Translations under genes and position numbers: made by a program | Source of the DNA: Nostoc linckia FACHB-104 | Lineage (GTDB): Bacteria; Cyanobacteriota; Cyanobacteriia; Cyanobacteriales; Nostocaceae | Assembly: GCF_014696615.1 (NCBI RefSeq) | Contig: NZ_JACJQJ010000003.1 | Location: 186,001-250,000 of the forward strand | DNA length: 64,000 nt | Reading direction: 5' to 3' | In this document: one piece after another, positions 27,398-38,300 of the stretch | Position numbering within the stretch: the first letter of the stretch is position 1 | Layout: the number at the start of each line of letters is the position of its first letter | Notes under the pieces: model-generated | The model's database searches: none | What the model was told of the DNA's origin: nothing | The model's input: only the letters and a program-made list of their open reading frames with translations

Positions 27398-30136
27398 TTA
27401 GTCAAGCGGATCGAAACGCTGCAAGATGAGTGCTATCAATATAACTGGCAAACCTACGGCTACACAAATGAGAGCTTGAGCCAATGTTAAAGGTGTGGTG
27501 TCGAAAACTTGATTCATAATGCTCCACTGACTGAACAGACATTGTAAAGTCACTACAACCACAATTCCAATTACAGGCGCATAGGCTATGGGTTTGCGTT
27601 GACCTTGAATTTTGGCAACTACAGATGGTACAAACTGGCTAATGCTGAGTAGATAAAATACTTCTGCTGCTACTAACCCATTAATCGCCATTGTGCGGGC
27701 TAAGGCTTCATTACCTGTAGTTTGCAGTATCCATTGAAAAACGCCAAAAATTACCAACCAGTTGAAGAGAGAAATTGCCAAGATGCGCTGGAGTAAGCTA
27801 CCCGATAACAGCTTTTCTCTGGGGTTGCGTGGTGGTTGTTGCATTACTCGTCGAGATTTTGGCTCAAAGGCGAGGGGAACAATCAAACCAACTGAACTCA
27901 CCATATTCAGCCAGAGAATCTGGATTGGTAAGATAGGAAGGACGATCGCTAGGAGAATGGCAATCAAAATTGTCATAGATTCTCCAATGTTGATTGGTAG
28001 CAAGAAGGCGATCGCTTTGCGTAAGTTGCGATACACTCCCCGCCCTTCCTCTACAGCGGCTTCAATGGCAGCGAAGTTATCGTCAGTTAACAGCATATCT
28101 GCAGATTCTTTGGCAACCTCTGCCCCAGCTAAGCCCATCGCTACACCAATATCTGCTTGCTTGAGTGCTGGCGCATCATTAACACCATCTCCAGTCATAG
28201 CCACAATTTCACCTTTGAGCTGCAAGGCTTTGACTAAATGCAATTTTTGCTCTGGCGCAACTCGCGCAAATACTCTACCTTGCTCAGCGGCTTGGCTGAA
28301 TTCGGCTTCATCCATCTGAGCTAATTGCTTTCCTGTAAAAACCTGTGCTTCAGCCGAGCAAATTCCCATTTGGCGAGCGATCGCTGCTGCGGTGAGTGCA
28401 TGATCGCCGGTGATCATTTTCACTTGAATGCCAGCAGATTGACAAGCATCAACAGCCGCGATCGCTTCTTCACGAGGTGGATCAATGATGCCTTGAAGTC
28501 CTAAAAATACTAGTCCTGTATCGATATCATGACGATCCAAGGAACGCTTACCAGCAATTTTTTTACTGGCAAAGGCTAGCACTCGTAAACCTTGCTTTGC
28601 CATCTGCGCCACTTCCTGTTCTATAACCGCAGGATTGAGGGCAGTTTGTTGTCCTTGAGCATCCAGCAGGCGATCGCAACGTTGGAGAATAGCCTCTACA
28701 GAACCTTTGACATAAATCAAATTCTGTCTTTGCTGAGTATCCAATTTATGCAAAGTTGCCATGTATTGGAATTGAGACTCAAAGGGGATAGTATCAATTC
28801 TCGGTAATTCTTCTGGGGTTAATCCCGCTTTATTAGCCGCAGTAATCAATGCTCCCTCGGTGGGAGCGCCTACTAAACTCCACTGTTCGTCTTTCCATTC
28901 GATGTGAGAATCATTGCACAGTAATCCAGCTGCTAGAGTTTCCCAAAGAGCAATCTGTCCCTCTGCTTCTAAATCAACAGGCTGCCGATTCAGCAAAATT
29001 TCACCATCGGGAGCATAACCAATACCGCTGACGGTGTAGTGTTGTTCGCCTGCGTAAATCTGCTGCACCGTCATCTGATTTTCGGTTAACGTGCCAGTTT
29101 TGTCAGAGCAGATAACGGTTGTACTTCCCAATGTTTCCACAGCAGGTAACTTGCGAATAATCGCGTTACTTCGCGCCATGCGGGAAACACCAATCGCCAA
29201 AATCACTGTGACAATTGCAGGTAAACCCTCGGGAATTGCACTCACAACAAGAGCTACAGCAGCTTTGAAAACATCAATCCAAGATTCGCCTTGTCCTAAT
29301 CCAACTGCAAAGGTGAGGGCAGCTAAACCTAAAATGGCATACAGTAAAGTTTTGCTTAACTTGTCAATATTCCTGGTGAGTGGTGTTTTCAACCCCGTGC
29401 TACTTTCAATTAACTGCGAGATGCGGCCTGTTTCAGTAGCATCTGCGATCGCCACTACCATCCCTTCTGCTTGACCAAAGCTGACAAAACTGCCGGCATA
29501 AGCCATATTGCTGCGTTCGGCTAAGGGTGTGTCTACAGCCAGCAATGCAGTTGTTTTTTCTACTGGAACCGATTCTCCAGTTAAAGCCGACTCATCAACT
29601 TGTAACTCGCGTACAGTTAATAGCCGCAAATCTGCTGGTACTTTATCCCCAGAGGCTAACAGTACTAAATCCCCTACAACAAGTTCAGTGGAAGCCAGAC
29701 GAGTTTTTTGACCATCGCGAATCACAGTTGCTTCTGTAATCACAGCTTGGGATAGAGCTGCGATCGCATCTTCTGCTTTTGATTCTTGAATGTAGCTAAT
29801 GATGACATTAATCAGGGTGACGCTAAAAATTACTCCTGCATCTATCCAATCTCGTAATAGTAACGTCACCACTCCCGCCGCTATTAATATATAGAGCAGT
29901 GGTTGATGAAATTGCTCGATAAATTTTAGCCAAGGGCTTTTTCTTGGTTTACTATTCAGTTGATTGGCACCCATCTGTTGATGCCGCTTAGTTGCTTCTT
30001 GATGGCTTAATCCTGCTTCTGAATGGCTAGCTAAGGTTTGTACAACCTCTGGTTCCGGTAGAGTATGCCATTCATAATTAAGTAAATCTTTTGTTGGCTG
30101 ATCAAAAGTATTTGTAGCGATGGTATTTGCTGGCAT
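27398..30136 (-). CDS. P2-type cation-transporting ATPase
   Basis: 912 aa from the ATG at 30136, which has GGAGG 5 bases upstream; the longer TTG-started frame would include this ribosome site. Features in order: N-terminal cation-ATPase domain, TM1-2, actuator motif TGES, and TM4 PEGLP. The phosphorylation site is SDKTGTLT (Asp about 345), then KGSVEA, TGDH and the hinge MTGDGVNDAP, with six C-terminal TM segments. Of the SERCA calcium ligands, the TM4 Glu (PEGLP) and TM5 Asn/Glu (NIGE) are present. In TM6 the T-D pair is replaced by S-S (NMVSSVGL). It should therefore not be called a Ca2+ pump without data. A stress-protein gene lies 103 bp upstream on the same strand. Confidence 0.93.
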   Translation of the reverse strand: MPANTIATNTFDQPTKDLLNYEWHTLPEPEVVQTLASHSEAGLSHQEATKRHQQMGANQLNSKPRKSPWLKFIEQFHQPLLYILIAAGVVTLLLRDWIDAGVIFSVTLINVIISYIQESKAEDAIAALSQAVITEATVIRDGQKTRLASTELVVGDLVLLASGDKVPADLRLLTVRELQVDESALTGESVPVEKTTALLAVDTPLAERSNMAYAGSFVSFGQAEGMVVAIADATETGRISQLIESSTGLKTPLTRNIDKLSKTLLYAILGLAALTFAVGLGQGESWIDVFKAAVALVVSAIPEGLPAIVTVILAIGVSRMARSNAIIRKLPAVETLGSTTVICSDKTGTLTENQMTVQQIYAGEQHYTVSGIGYAPDGEILLNRQPVDLEAEGQIALWETLAAGLLCNDSHIEWKDEQWSLVGAPTEGALITAANKAGLTPEELPRIDTIPFESQFQYMATLHKLDTQQRQNLIYVKGSVEAILQRCDRLLDAQGQQTALNPAVIEQEVAQMAKQGLRVLAFASKKIAGKRSLDRHDIDTGLVFLGLQGIIDPPREEAIAAVDACQSAGIQVKMITGDHALTAAAIARQMGICSAEAQVFTGKQLAQMDEAEFSQAAEQGRVFARVAPEQKLHLVKALQLKGEIVAMTGDGVNDAPALKQADIGVAMGLAGAEVAKESADMLLTDDNFAAIEAAVEEGRGVYRNLRKAIAFLLPINIGESMTILIAILLAIVLPILPIQILWLNMVSSVGLIVPLAFEPKSRRVMQQPPRNPREKLLSGSLLQRILAISLFNWLVIFGVFQWILQTTGNEALARTMAINGLVAAEVFYLLSISQFVPSVVAKIQGQRKPIAYAPVIGIVVVVTLQCLFSQWSIMNQVFDTTPLTLAQALICVAVGLPVILIALILQRFDPLD

Positions 30137-30239
30137 TTCTACCTCCAAAAATAACTATCTATTAAAGTAAGATTTTGTGCAAAATCCTCAGCTTTAATTT
30201 TTCTATGAATCTGTATTTTTCTGGTGTAAATTGGTTCAG

Positions 30240-30770
30240 CTAGTGTAATTTATTTCTCGGTTCATAAATATGCCACTCTCGCACACCCCAGTAGCGAAGA
30301 ATATATTCTGCTTGCTGAATTTCGTCTGCTGTTCCCTCTACCTTCACCAAAAAATCTTCACTAGGCTGCCAAAGTTTAACTTGCTTTTCAGGAGCGAACC
30401 AACCTTGAAATGCACCACATAAACTACCAAATATTGCGCTTGCTCCACCTGCCAGCAGTGTAGTTAAAACAGATTCAACTGCTAATGCGGGGCCAAAACC
30501 GGGAATCATTAACACACCAAGTCCAGTGGTAACTGCTAACACTCCTCCTGCTGTCCCTCCTGTAATTGCACCTGCTTTAGCACCTTCAATAGGATTCACA
30601 ATTTGATTACCTGCACGAGCATTGTGCAACTTTTGTTGTTTAGATTCCGTAGCAAACACAGAAATTTTTGCCATAGGAAAGTCAATCGCTCTCAGTTCAT
30701 CAAGTACTTGTGTTGCCGCCTGACGGTTAGGAATAATGCCTGTAGCCTTTTTAACTGAATTGGAATTCAT
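30240..30770 (-). CDS. General stress protein 17M-like membrane protein
   Basis: 176 aa from ATG 30770 (GTG 30773 is also possible), with AGGAG upstream. The N-terminal part (residues 10-60, GIIPNRQAATQVLDELRAID) matches the general stress protein 17M-like domain. The middle is a Gly/Ala-rich hydrophobic hairpin (GAITGGTAGGVLAVTTGLGVLMIPGF and a second segment), followed by a C-terminal alpha-beta unit (FLVKVEGTADEIQQAEYILR). Proteins of this kind are stress-induced and membrane-associated, without a defined activity. Being just upstream of the P-type ATPase on the same strand, it may be co-expressed with it. Confidence 0.8.
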   Translation of the reverse strand: MNSNSVKKATGIIPNRQAATQVLDELRAIDFPMAKISVFATESKQQKLHNARAGNQIVNPIEGAKAGAITGGTAGGVLAVTTGLGVLMIPGFGPALAVESVLTTLLAGGASAIFGSLCGAFQGWFAPEKQVKLWQPSEDFLVKVEGTADEIQQAEYILRYWGVREWHIYEPRNKLH

Positions 30771-31183
30771 CACAACTTCTCCTCTGAAAATAATTAATTT
30801 AAAAAATTAGCGTTATTTAAATATAAAGAGGTAAGATAATAGCGAAATAATATTGATTTTTTTTTAAATTCTCTCTTTTCTTCCTGATTCTCTTCATCAG
30901 TGATGATTTTAAGGAATCGAATCAGAATACTATAATTTTCTAATTGCAGAAAGAACTGTAGAGTTAAGCATGAGTTTTAACCTTCAGTTCGATTATTTTT
31001 GCTCACATCCTTTTTTTAGGATTACAGATAAATGTGAATGAAAAGTGAACGCGAATACTATTGAAAAGAATATCTATGAATTAAGTTCACGTAGGATGCG
31101 TTAGCGATAGCGTAACGCATCAAGGCTGAGAATACGGTGCGTTATCACGAAGTGCAATGCACCGTACACACTACAATCTGTCG

Positions 31184-31309
31184 CAATACTTGTCGGTTAA
31201 GGGTAAAAGGGGAAGGGGAAAAGGGGTAAGAAAAAACCTTTAACCCTTACCCTTTCACCTTTTCCCCAAACCAAATTCCCAGTTTAAAATCCTTAACCGA
31301 GCAGTATTG
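31184..31309. mobile_element. MITE-like element B, 126 bp, copy 2 (opposite orientation)
   Basis: Starts CAATACTTGTCGGTTAAGG and ends CCTTAACCGAGCAGTATTG. It is flanked by a perfect 10-bp duplication CAATCTGTCG (31174-31183 and 31310-31319). The reverse complement matches 8453-8578 over the full 126 bp with about nine differences. The target itself belongs to the repeat family seen at 52956 and 59649, so this is a second case of nesting. Confidence 0.88.
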
Positions 31310-31347
31310 CAATCTGTCGCATTCTTTTTTTAAATTGGTATTACTAA
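31310..31347 (-). repeat. End of a TACCAATT-type repeat interrupted by element B
   Basis: Read on the minus strand it begins ATACCAATTTAAAAAAAG followed by AATGCGACAGATTG. This is the same beginning as the repeat at 52956 (ATACCAATTTGAAAAAAG, AATGCGACAGATTG). The other end of this copy is not recognisable. Confidence 0.65.
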
Positions 31348-31404
31348 TGACTAATGACTAAGGACAAATGACAGCCCTTGCCAGTTATTTTTAATCGCAA
31401 CGCC

Positions 31405-33108
31405 CTACTTAAATAAATCTAAGTCTGTCACAGCACCAACGCTGCTGGAGGAAACTAACTTAGCATATTTAGCTAAGGTGCCTTTTGTATAACGAGGTGG
31501 ACGAGGTTGCCATTTAGCACGGCGATTGGCTAATTCTGCATCGGAAATATTGATTTGCAGTAAGCGAGAATGAGCATCGATAGTGATGCGATCACCTTCT
31601 TCAACTAGCGCGATCGCACCACCAACGGCGGCTTCGGGAGCAACATGACCAACTACCATCCCGTAAGTACCGCCGGAAAAGCGTCCATCGGTAATTAACC
31701 CAACTGCATCGCCTAAACCTGCACCAATAATTGCGGAGGTGGGTGCTAGCATTTCCCGCATTCCAGGGCCGCCTTTGGGGCCTTCATAGCGAACAATAAT
31801 CACATCACCAGCTTGGATTTTATTTGCCAAGATAGCATCTAAGCATTCTTCCTCGGAGTCAAATACCCGCGCTGGCCCGGTAATACAGGGATTTTTCACT
31901 CCCGTAATTTTGGCTACTGCTCCCTCGGTAGCGAGATTCCCTTTTAAGATGGCTAAGTGACCTTGAGCATACATCGGGTTATTCCACGGACGAATTACAT
32001 CTTGGTTGCTGGGTGGTTCATCGGGGACATCTGCTAAAACTTCAGCAATAGTTTTACCTGTGATAGTGATACATTCCCCGTGGAGTAAACCATGCACAAG
32101 TAACATCTTCATGACTTGGGGGATACCGCCGACTTTGTGCAAATCTGTAGCCACATATCTACCGCTGGGTTTTAAATCGCACAACACAGGTACACGACCA
32201 CGGATAGTTTCAAAGTCATCTAGACTTAGTTCTATACCAGCTGCGTGAGCGATCGCCAGAAAATGTAATACAGAATTTGTGGAACCACCCACAGCCATAA
32301 TTACAGAAATGGCATTTTCTATGGATTTACGGGTAATAATTTGTCTGGGTAAAATTTGCTGGCGAATCGCTTCTACTAATACTTTGGCTGATTTTTCCGT
32401 ACTATCGGCTATTTCATCGTCTTCGGCTGACATTGTAGAAGAATAAGGCAAACTCATTCCCATCGCTTCAAAAGCAGAAGACATGGTGTTAGCTGTATAC
32501 ATCCCGCCACAGGAACCAGAACCCGGACAAGCTTGGCGTTCAATGGCTAATAGTTCATCTTCGTCAATTTTATTGGCGCTGTATTCACCGACAGCCTCAA
32601 AAGAACTCACGATAGTCAAGTCTTTACCGTTGTGCTGTCCGGGTTTGATGGTGCCACCATAAACAAAAATAGCAGGGATATTCATCCGGGCGATCGCAAT
32701 CATTGCCCCTGGCATATTCTTATCACAACCACCAATGGCAATTACACCATCCATACTTTGACCATTACAGGCGGTTTCAATGGAATCAGCAATGACTTCT
32801 CGTGACACTAGGGAATATTTCATCCCTTCTGTTCCCATAGATATGCCATCACTAATGGTAATTGTGCCGAACATTTGCGGCATTGCCCCAGCTAGTTTAA
32901 TTCCCTCTTCAGCTCTTTGTGCGAGCCGATTAATTCCCATGTTGCAGGGAGTGATGGTGCTGTAGGAATTCGCCACACCCACAATTGCTTTGTTAAAGTC
33001 CCCATCTTGGAAACCGACTGCACGCAGCATCGCTCGATTTGGCGCTCGTTGTACCCCTTGCGTAACTGCTTTACTGCGAAAATTTTCCGAGATTGTGTTT
33101 TCAGACAT
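31405..33108 (-). CDS. ilvD: Dihydroxy-acid dehydratase
   Basis: Fe-S enzyme of branched-chain amino acid synthesis, dehydrating 2,3-dihydroxy-isovalerate and its homologue to the 2-keto acids. It is 567 aa from ATG 33108 ([20 protein letters not shown]), with GAGG 9 bases upstream. The extension to 33171 is unlikely because family members start at this point. Cluster-binding cysteines are seen in [18 protein letters not shown] and [16 protein letters not shown]. The substrate/Mg region is [13 protein letters not shown] and the C-terminal signature is [12 protein letters not shown]. It is divergent from a LysR-type regulator 104 bp away, which may control it. Confidence 0.96.
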   Translation of the reverse strand: MSENTISENFRSKAVTQGVQRAPNRAMLRAVGFQDGDFNKAIVGVANSYSTITPCNMGINRLAQRAEEGIKLAGAMPQMFGTITISDGISMGTEGMKYSLVSREVIADSIETACNGQSMDGVIAIGGCDKNMPGAMIAIARMNIPAIFVYGGTIKPGQHNGKDLTIVSSFEAVGEYSANKIDEDELLAIERQACPGSGSCGGMYTANTMSSAFEAMGMSLPYSSTMSAEDDEIADSTEKSAKVLVEAIRQQILPRQIITRKSIENAISVIMAVGGSTNSVLHFLAIAHAAGIELSLDDFETIRGRVPVLCDLKPSGRYVATDLHKVGGIPQVMKMLLVHGLLHGECITITGKTIAEVLADVPDEPPSNQDVIRPWNNPMYAQGHLAILKGNLATEGAVAKITGVKNPCITGPARVFDSEEECLDAILANKIQAGDVIIVRYEGPKGGPGMREMLAPTSAIIGAGLGDAVGLITDGRFSGGTYGMVVGHVAPEAAVGGAIALVEEGDRITIDAHSRLLQINISDAELANRRAKWQPRPPRYTKGTLAKYAKLVSSSSVGAVTDLDLFK

Positions 33109-33212
33109 TGCTCTAGCCTCGTTCAACATGGTTGTACGAGTATGATACGTAGACTTTTTTGAGATGTCCAATATATATTTATTTGAAATTGATATCTTTT
33201 AAATATTAAAAA

Positions 33213-34094
33213 ATGGAACTACGACACCTGCGTTACTTTATTGCTGTAGCCGAGGAACTCCATTTCAGTAAAGCTGCAGAAAGGCTGCATATAGCGCAAC
33301 CGCCTCTCAGCCAACAAATTCAGCAGCTAGAAGCAGAAATAGGAGTAGAACTTTTCCATCGCAAAACCAAGCGACAGGTACAGCTAACAGAAGCGGGTAA
33401 GGTTTTTTTACAAGAAACTTATGGATTATTACTACAACTAGAAACTGCGATCGCACTCACTCAAAGGATTGGTAGAGGTCAAACTGGTCAACTACGAATA
33501 GGATTTACGAGTTTGGTAATCTACGAATTATTACCCTTAATTTTGCGCCAATTTCGCGAGCAATTTCCCGACGTAGAACTAGTTTTACGAGAGTTAACTA
33601 CAAGTCAACAGGAACAAGCAATCAGAGATTCTGTAATTCATGTAGGTTTTGCCCATCCACCTTTAGAAGATGACACCCTATCTTATCAATCTATTCACCA
33701 GCAAACTTTAGTTGTCGCTTTACCGTCAAATCATTCCTTAGCTCAAACAGAAAATATTCAGGTGCAGGAACTAGAGAATGAACCTTTGATTATGTTTCCT
33801 CGTTATCTAGCACCCGGACTTTACGATTTGATCATGAGTCTTTTTCGGCAGAGAAATATCAAACCTCAAATTACTCAGGAGGCAGTTCAAATGCAAACTA
33901 TTATTGGCTTAGTATCTGCGGGAATGGGTGTGGCGATTACACCATCTTCTCTCCAAAATCTTCAACGTTCTGGTGTCAGTTATCATCCTCTACGGGAACA
34001 AGCACCTGTAATCGAAACTGCTGTCATCTGGCAGCAAAGTACCCTCACACCTCTTGTAGAGAATTTTTTACAATTCACGCAAAAGTTTATCTAA
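33213..34094 (+). CDS. LysR-type transcriptional regulator
   Basis: A 293-aa protein. The winged HTH at residues 1-60 is classical (LRYFIAVAEELHFSKAAERL, then HIAQPPLSQQIQQLE). The effector-binding domain at 90-293 starts with GQLRIGFTS and has the aromatic-degradation (CatR/BenM/CbnR) flavour. LysR proteins usually regulate the divergent neighbour and themselves; here that is ilvD, so an inducer related to branched-chain intermediates is possible but unproven. The start is ATG 33213. Confidence 0.92.
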   Translation: MELRHLRYFIAVAEELHFSKAAERLHIAQPPLSQQIQQLEAEIGVELFHRKTKRQVQLTEAGKVFLQETYGLLLQLETAIALTQRIGRGQTGQLRIGFTSLVIYELLPLILRQFREQFPDVELVLRELTTSQQEQAIRDSVIHVGFAHPPLEDDTLSYQSIHQQTLVVALPSNHSLAQTENIQVQELENEPLIMFPRYLAPGLYDLIMSLFRQRNIKPQITQEAVQMQTIIGLVSAGMGVAITPSSLQNLQRSGVSYHPLREQAPVIETAVIWQQSTLTPLVENFLQFTQKFI

Positions 34095-34164
34095 TTTATG
34101 CTCAATTTCTATTCACAAATGCTGACATAAAACTCACTTTTTGGCAGAGATTTATGAAAGTTCA

Positions 34165-35316
34165 TCATTGGTATGGTTGGTAGATGTTATTATTTTCAAT
34201 TTTTAAAACGGGTAGAATAACAGTGAAAGTTGTACCTGCTCCAAGATGGCTATCAACAAAGATTTTTCCTCCATGTGCATCAACACACTTTTTGGTAATT
34301 GATAACCCCAATCCTGTGCCGGGAATTTTGTTGACGTTAATTCCTCGATGAAAAGGTGTAAATAGCTTTGCTAAATCCTTTTCTGTGAGTCCAATACCTT
34401 GGTCTTGAATTTGAAATTCCACGTAATCTGGCTCACAGCGTAGGTTAAATATGACTTGGCTATCGTTTGGGGAATATTTCAAGGCATTTTCTAGTAAGTT
34501 GTTCAGGATATGTTGTAATAAGTTAGGATCGAGTTCATAAAAAAGATTTGCTGTTTCATCACATCCCGCAACGTTTAAAACCAATCTATCTGTATTTTGA
34601 GCGCGGAATTGTAAATCCTCTACCAAGAAAGAGCAAAACTGGGAAATATTTATTGGTGTTGGTTGACAATGAAACTGCTCTTGTTCTACTTGACCAAGAA
34701 CCAACACATCTGTAATTAATTGCGCCATGTGCTGGATAGCTGCTTTACCCCGTTCAATATGAGCTTGTCGTTTTTGGGAATTAAATACATCTGGTTGTTC
34801 TAAGAGTTCTAGTGTCAACAGTATGGAACTTAAAGGATTACGAAATTCGTGGGAAACAATGGAAACGAATTGAGATTTAAGTTCATTTAGCCGTTTTTCT
34901 TTCTGTAGCGCTTGGCGAATTGCTTGTTCGGCAACATGGTTAGCTAAAGCTACTTGAATAGCAATAATCAGATCTTGTTCTTCAAAAGGTTTAACGATAT
35001 AGCCGTATGGATGGGTAGCGATCGCTTCTGTTAAAGTTGACTCATCAGCATGGGCAGTGAGAAACACTACAGGTATCTCAAATTGTTGGCGAATTTGATC
35101 TGCTGCTTCAATTCCACTTTTGTCGCCTTGTAGATAAATATCCATCAACACCAAATCTGGTTTGTTTGCAGCAACTAGTTCCAAAGCTTTTTCGGCAGAA
35201 TTAGCAGTACCAGAGACGTTGTATCCTAACTTTTTCAGATGCTGTTTGATATCTAAAGCAATCACCCATTCATCTTCAACAATCAGGATATTGGGTTTAG
35301 AAGATTGTTGCGACAT
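34165..35316 (-). CDS. Receiver-histidine kinase fusion
   Basis: 383 aa, soluble. REC is at residues 8-125 with phospho-Asp in LVLMDIYLQG, switch Thr in FLTAHAD and Lys in YIVKPFEE. HisKA is at about 150-215 (FVSIVSHEFRNPLSSILL) and HATPase_c at 260-372 (N box NNLLENALKYSP, G boxes DQGIGLTEKD and GTGLGLSI). Input is therefore a phosphorylated receiver and output a kinase, the arrangement of relay intermediates. It starts 6 bp after the stop of the 1268-aa kinase gene upstream, so the two form one operon. Confidence 0.92.
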   Translation of the reverse strand: MSQQSSKPNILIVEDEWVIALDIKQHLKKLGYNVSGTANSAEKALELVAANKPDLVLMDIYLQGDKSGIEAADQIRQQFEIPVVFLTAHADESTLTEAIATHPYGYIVKPFEEQDLIIAIQVALANHVAEQAIRQALQKEKRLNELKSQFVSIVSHEFRNPLSSILLTLELLEQPDVFNSQKRQAHIERGKAAIQHMAQLITDVLVLGQVEQEQFHCQPTPINISQFCSFLVEDLQFRAQNTDRLVLNVAGCDETANLFYELDPNLLQHILNNLLENALKYSPNDSQVIFNLRCEPDYVEFQIQDQGIGLTEKDLAKLFTPFHRGINVNKIPGTGLGLSITKKCVDAHGGKIFVDSHLGAGTTFTVILPVLKIENNNIYQPYQ

Positions 35317-35322
35317 ATCATA

Positions 35323-38300
35323 TTACAACCTTTTTTTCAAGAGAATATTAAATTGGCTGCCTCCTTGTCTAGATAGTTGCAGTGTACCTCCAAGTTGTTC
35401 TACTAAACCTTGTATAAGTTGCATTCCTAATGAATTAGTACACTGAGGATCAATATCGGCAGGTATCCCAATTCCATTATCTTTGACAACTAGGCAATAA
35501 TATTCAGGATTGTACAGCCAAAATTGCAGCGTAATCTCGCCTTTTTGATTGGGGAAAGCATATTTTAAGGCATTAGAAATTAGCTCATTAATGATTAAGC
35601 CGCAAGGAACAGCAGCATCTAGATCTAGCTCTAACTCGCTCACCTCAATAACAAAACGGATATTTGATTTGTTCGAGGTATAAGAGCGTACTAAATCGCT
35701 GACCAGGTGTTCTACGTAAGTTGCGAAGTTAATCCGAGCCAGGTTTTCTGAACGATAGAGACGCTCGTGGACTAGTGCCATTGTTTTGACTCGACGCTGG
35801 CTTTCGGTGAGTAATTTAAGCACTGCAGGGTCATCAATGCTACTGGCCTGCAGACTTAACAGACTAGAAACCATTTGCATATTATTCTTCACCCGATGAT
35901 ACACCTCCCGCAATAAAACTTCTTTTTCCTTGAGAGATGCTCGGATCTGTTGTTCAATTTGTCGGCGTTCTTGCAGTTCGGTTTGTAGTTGCTTGTAAAG
36001 TTCAGACTGCTGAATAGCGATCGCCAATTGGTTGGCTATTTGTTGCAACAGATCTATCTCCCAAGCTTGCCAAGCGCGAGGAGCCGAATTTTGGTAAACT
36101 GCCAACAAGCCCCAAAGATTTTCTCCAAAGAAAATAGGAGCGATCGCATAGGCTCTGGCTTGAAATTGTTCTAGCAGCGCAATATGACATTCTTGATGTC
36201 CAACGGTGTAAATATCTGTAACGGCAAAGGTTTCGTAATTTTTGTAGCGTCCTCCTTGAGTTTCTTGTAAATAAGTATCTTCCCAAAGTTTTTTGAAGTT
36301 GGGTTTCACCAACTTCACCCAACCGGGGGCAACTGATTCGACAATAAAGTTGCCACTCCAATCGGCATTAAAACGATAAACCGCCACCCGATCTGCTTGC
36401 AATGTATGTCGTACTTCATTAACTGCAGTTGTGAGAATGGCATCCAAATCAAGAGACTGGCGAATTTCATGGGTAACCAGTCGGAGTGCTTTTTCCTGCT
36501 TGGCTTGCTGCCTGATAGCGGCTTCTGCCTCTTTGCGATCGCTCACATCTAGCAAAACTCCATGCCAAGCAAAAGCGCCGTTTTCCCGTGGTTCAACTTG
36601 TGAATTGACTTGCACCCATTTGAGTTTGCCAGAGGATGTAATGATGCGATATTCCATGAAAAAAGGTTCTAAGTTCTGGGTGCAACGGGCCATTAAGGCA
36701 GCACGAGGCGGTAGATCATCTGGATGAATCCGCTTGATTAAAAAGGAGGCATCTTGCATTGCTTGCTCTGCTGTCACCTCAAGGATGGATTTACAGGCTG
36801 GGCTGATGTATTCAAACCAAATCTGCCCATTGGCTTCTTGAACCATTGTGTAAACCACTACAGAAATTTTTTGACTAAAGTTCTGCAACCACCTTTCACT
36901 GCGTCGCAAAGCGGCTTCTGCTTGTTTGCGATTGGTAATATCCATAGCAATTCCCATCAGCTGCACAGGTTTCCCCTGTTTGTTCAGCACGCAAGCGCCT
37001 CTGGCATACAACCAATGAATGCTGCCATTTCGCCAGATCAGCCGATACTCTATGTCATAAGAAGAACCTTGTTTTAAAGCTTGTCGGACTTCTTGCACCA
37101 CATAGTCGCGATCGTCGGGATGAACACAACTCAAAAACAACTCAAAGGTGGGATGAGGACTAATTTCTGCTCCGTTTTGATCGAGGACACGCCCCGCAGC
37201 ATCGGTTTGAAAGCCAAATAGCTTATATTCTTCAGGTGACCAGTGAACAAGGTTCGTCTCTAGATCCCAGTCCCAAGTTCCCATTTTGGCAGCAGAAAGC
37301 GCCATTTGCAGTTTGTCAGTCCGTTCTTGAACTCGCTGTTCTAGCTCTTGGTTGAGTAGTTGTAATGCAGCTTCTGCGCGTTGGCGATCGCGCAGTTCTT
37401 GCTGCACTTGTTGATAGAGTTGTGCTTGCTGAATTGCGATCGCTAACTGATCTGCTATTTTTCCAGCGATGTCTCTCTCCTTTTGACTCCAAGCCGCTTC
37501 TGTAGCAGGCTTAGATATCGATAAGCTGCCCCAAATTTTACCGTTAACAACAATGGGTGTTAACAACCATGCAGGAGGAGCAAGCTGTGAAATCTTGAGG
37601 TTAATGGGATCTTGAATGCTATCTAATGTATCTACCTGCACTACCTGGAGTTGCTTGAGTTGTGCAGCATAGGGGTTGTCTTGATCGGGAATTTCTAACC
37701 CTGTTGTATCTGTTAGTGATGCATCTTGGCGATGAGCTGCCAGCACTTGCCAACATTGGCGTTCTGGTAAATACTGCACAATAGTAGTTCTCTGAAGCCC
37801 CAATAATTGAGTAACTTCAGCGATTGTGGTAGAGAAAATCGTCGATAAATCTAGGGAACTACGAATTCTCTGGACTACACGATTTAAAGTTTGCTCTTGC
37901 TGTGCCTGAAGCTGTAAAGTAATTTGAGCGGCTTTGCGCTCGGTAACATCTCGTGAAATACATAGTATTGACTCAATCACATTTTCACGAGTCAACTCAG
38001 GCGCAATTACCATTTCAAAGGAACGCACTCCTTTAAGTGTTGGGGTTTCAAATTCAATAATCTGCTTTTGCCCTGTTTCTAGTAGCGCTTGGGCAGCAGT
38101 TTCCCAAGAGTTAATCATTGCCTCTGGCATTCCTAATTCCCGGCAGGTTTTACCTAAAAATACTTCTTTTGGAATACCTGTGAGTTCGGTGAGGACTGGA
38201 CTAGTGTAAAGATGTCGTAACTGGGTATCGAAGCGTTCAATAATATCAGGAGAATGTTCTACCAAAGTTTGGTATAGCTGTCGCGACTCTTGCAACGCCG

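Larger units (their letters stand above)
30771..31404. other. 634-bp repeat-rich gap
   Basis: Besides the promoter region of the stress protein, it contains a palindrome around 31093-31120 (GGATGCGTTAGCG / GCGTAACGCATC) and a second dyad at about 31134-31165. MITE-like element B copy 2 lies at 31184-31309, inserted into the end of another repeat family. A short STRR run (CTAATGA-type, 31342-31371) follows. No gene is seen. Confidence 0.7.
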
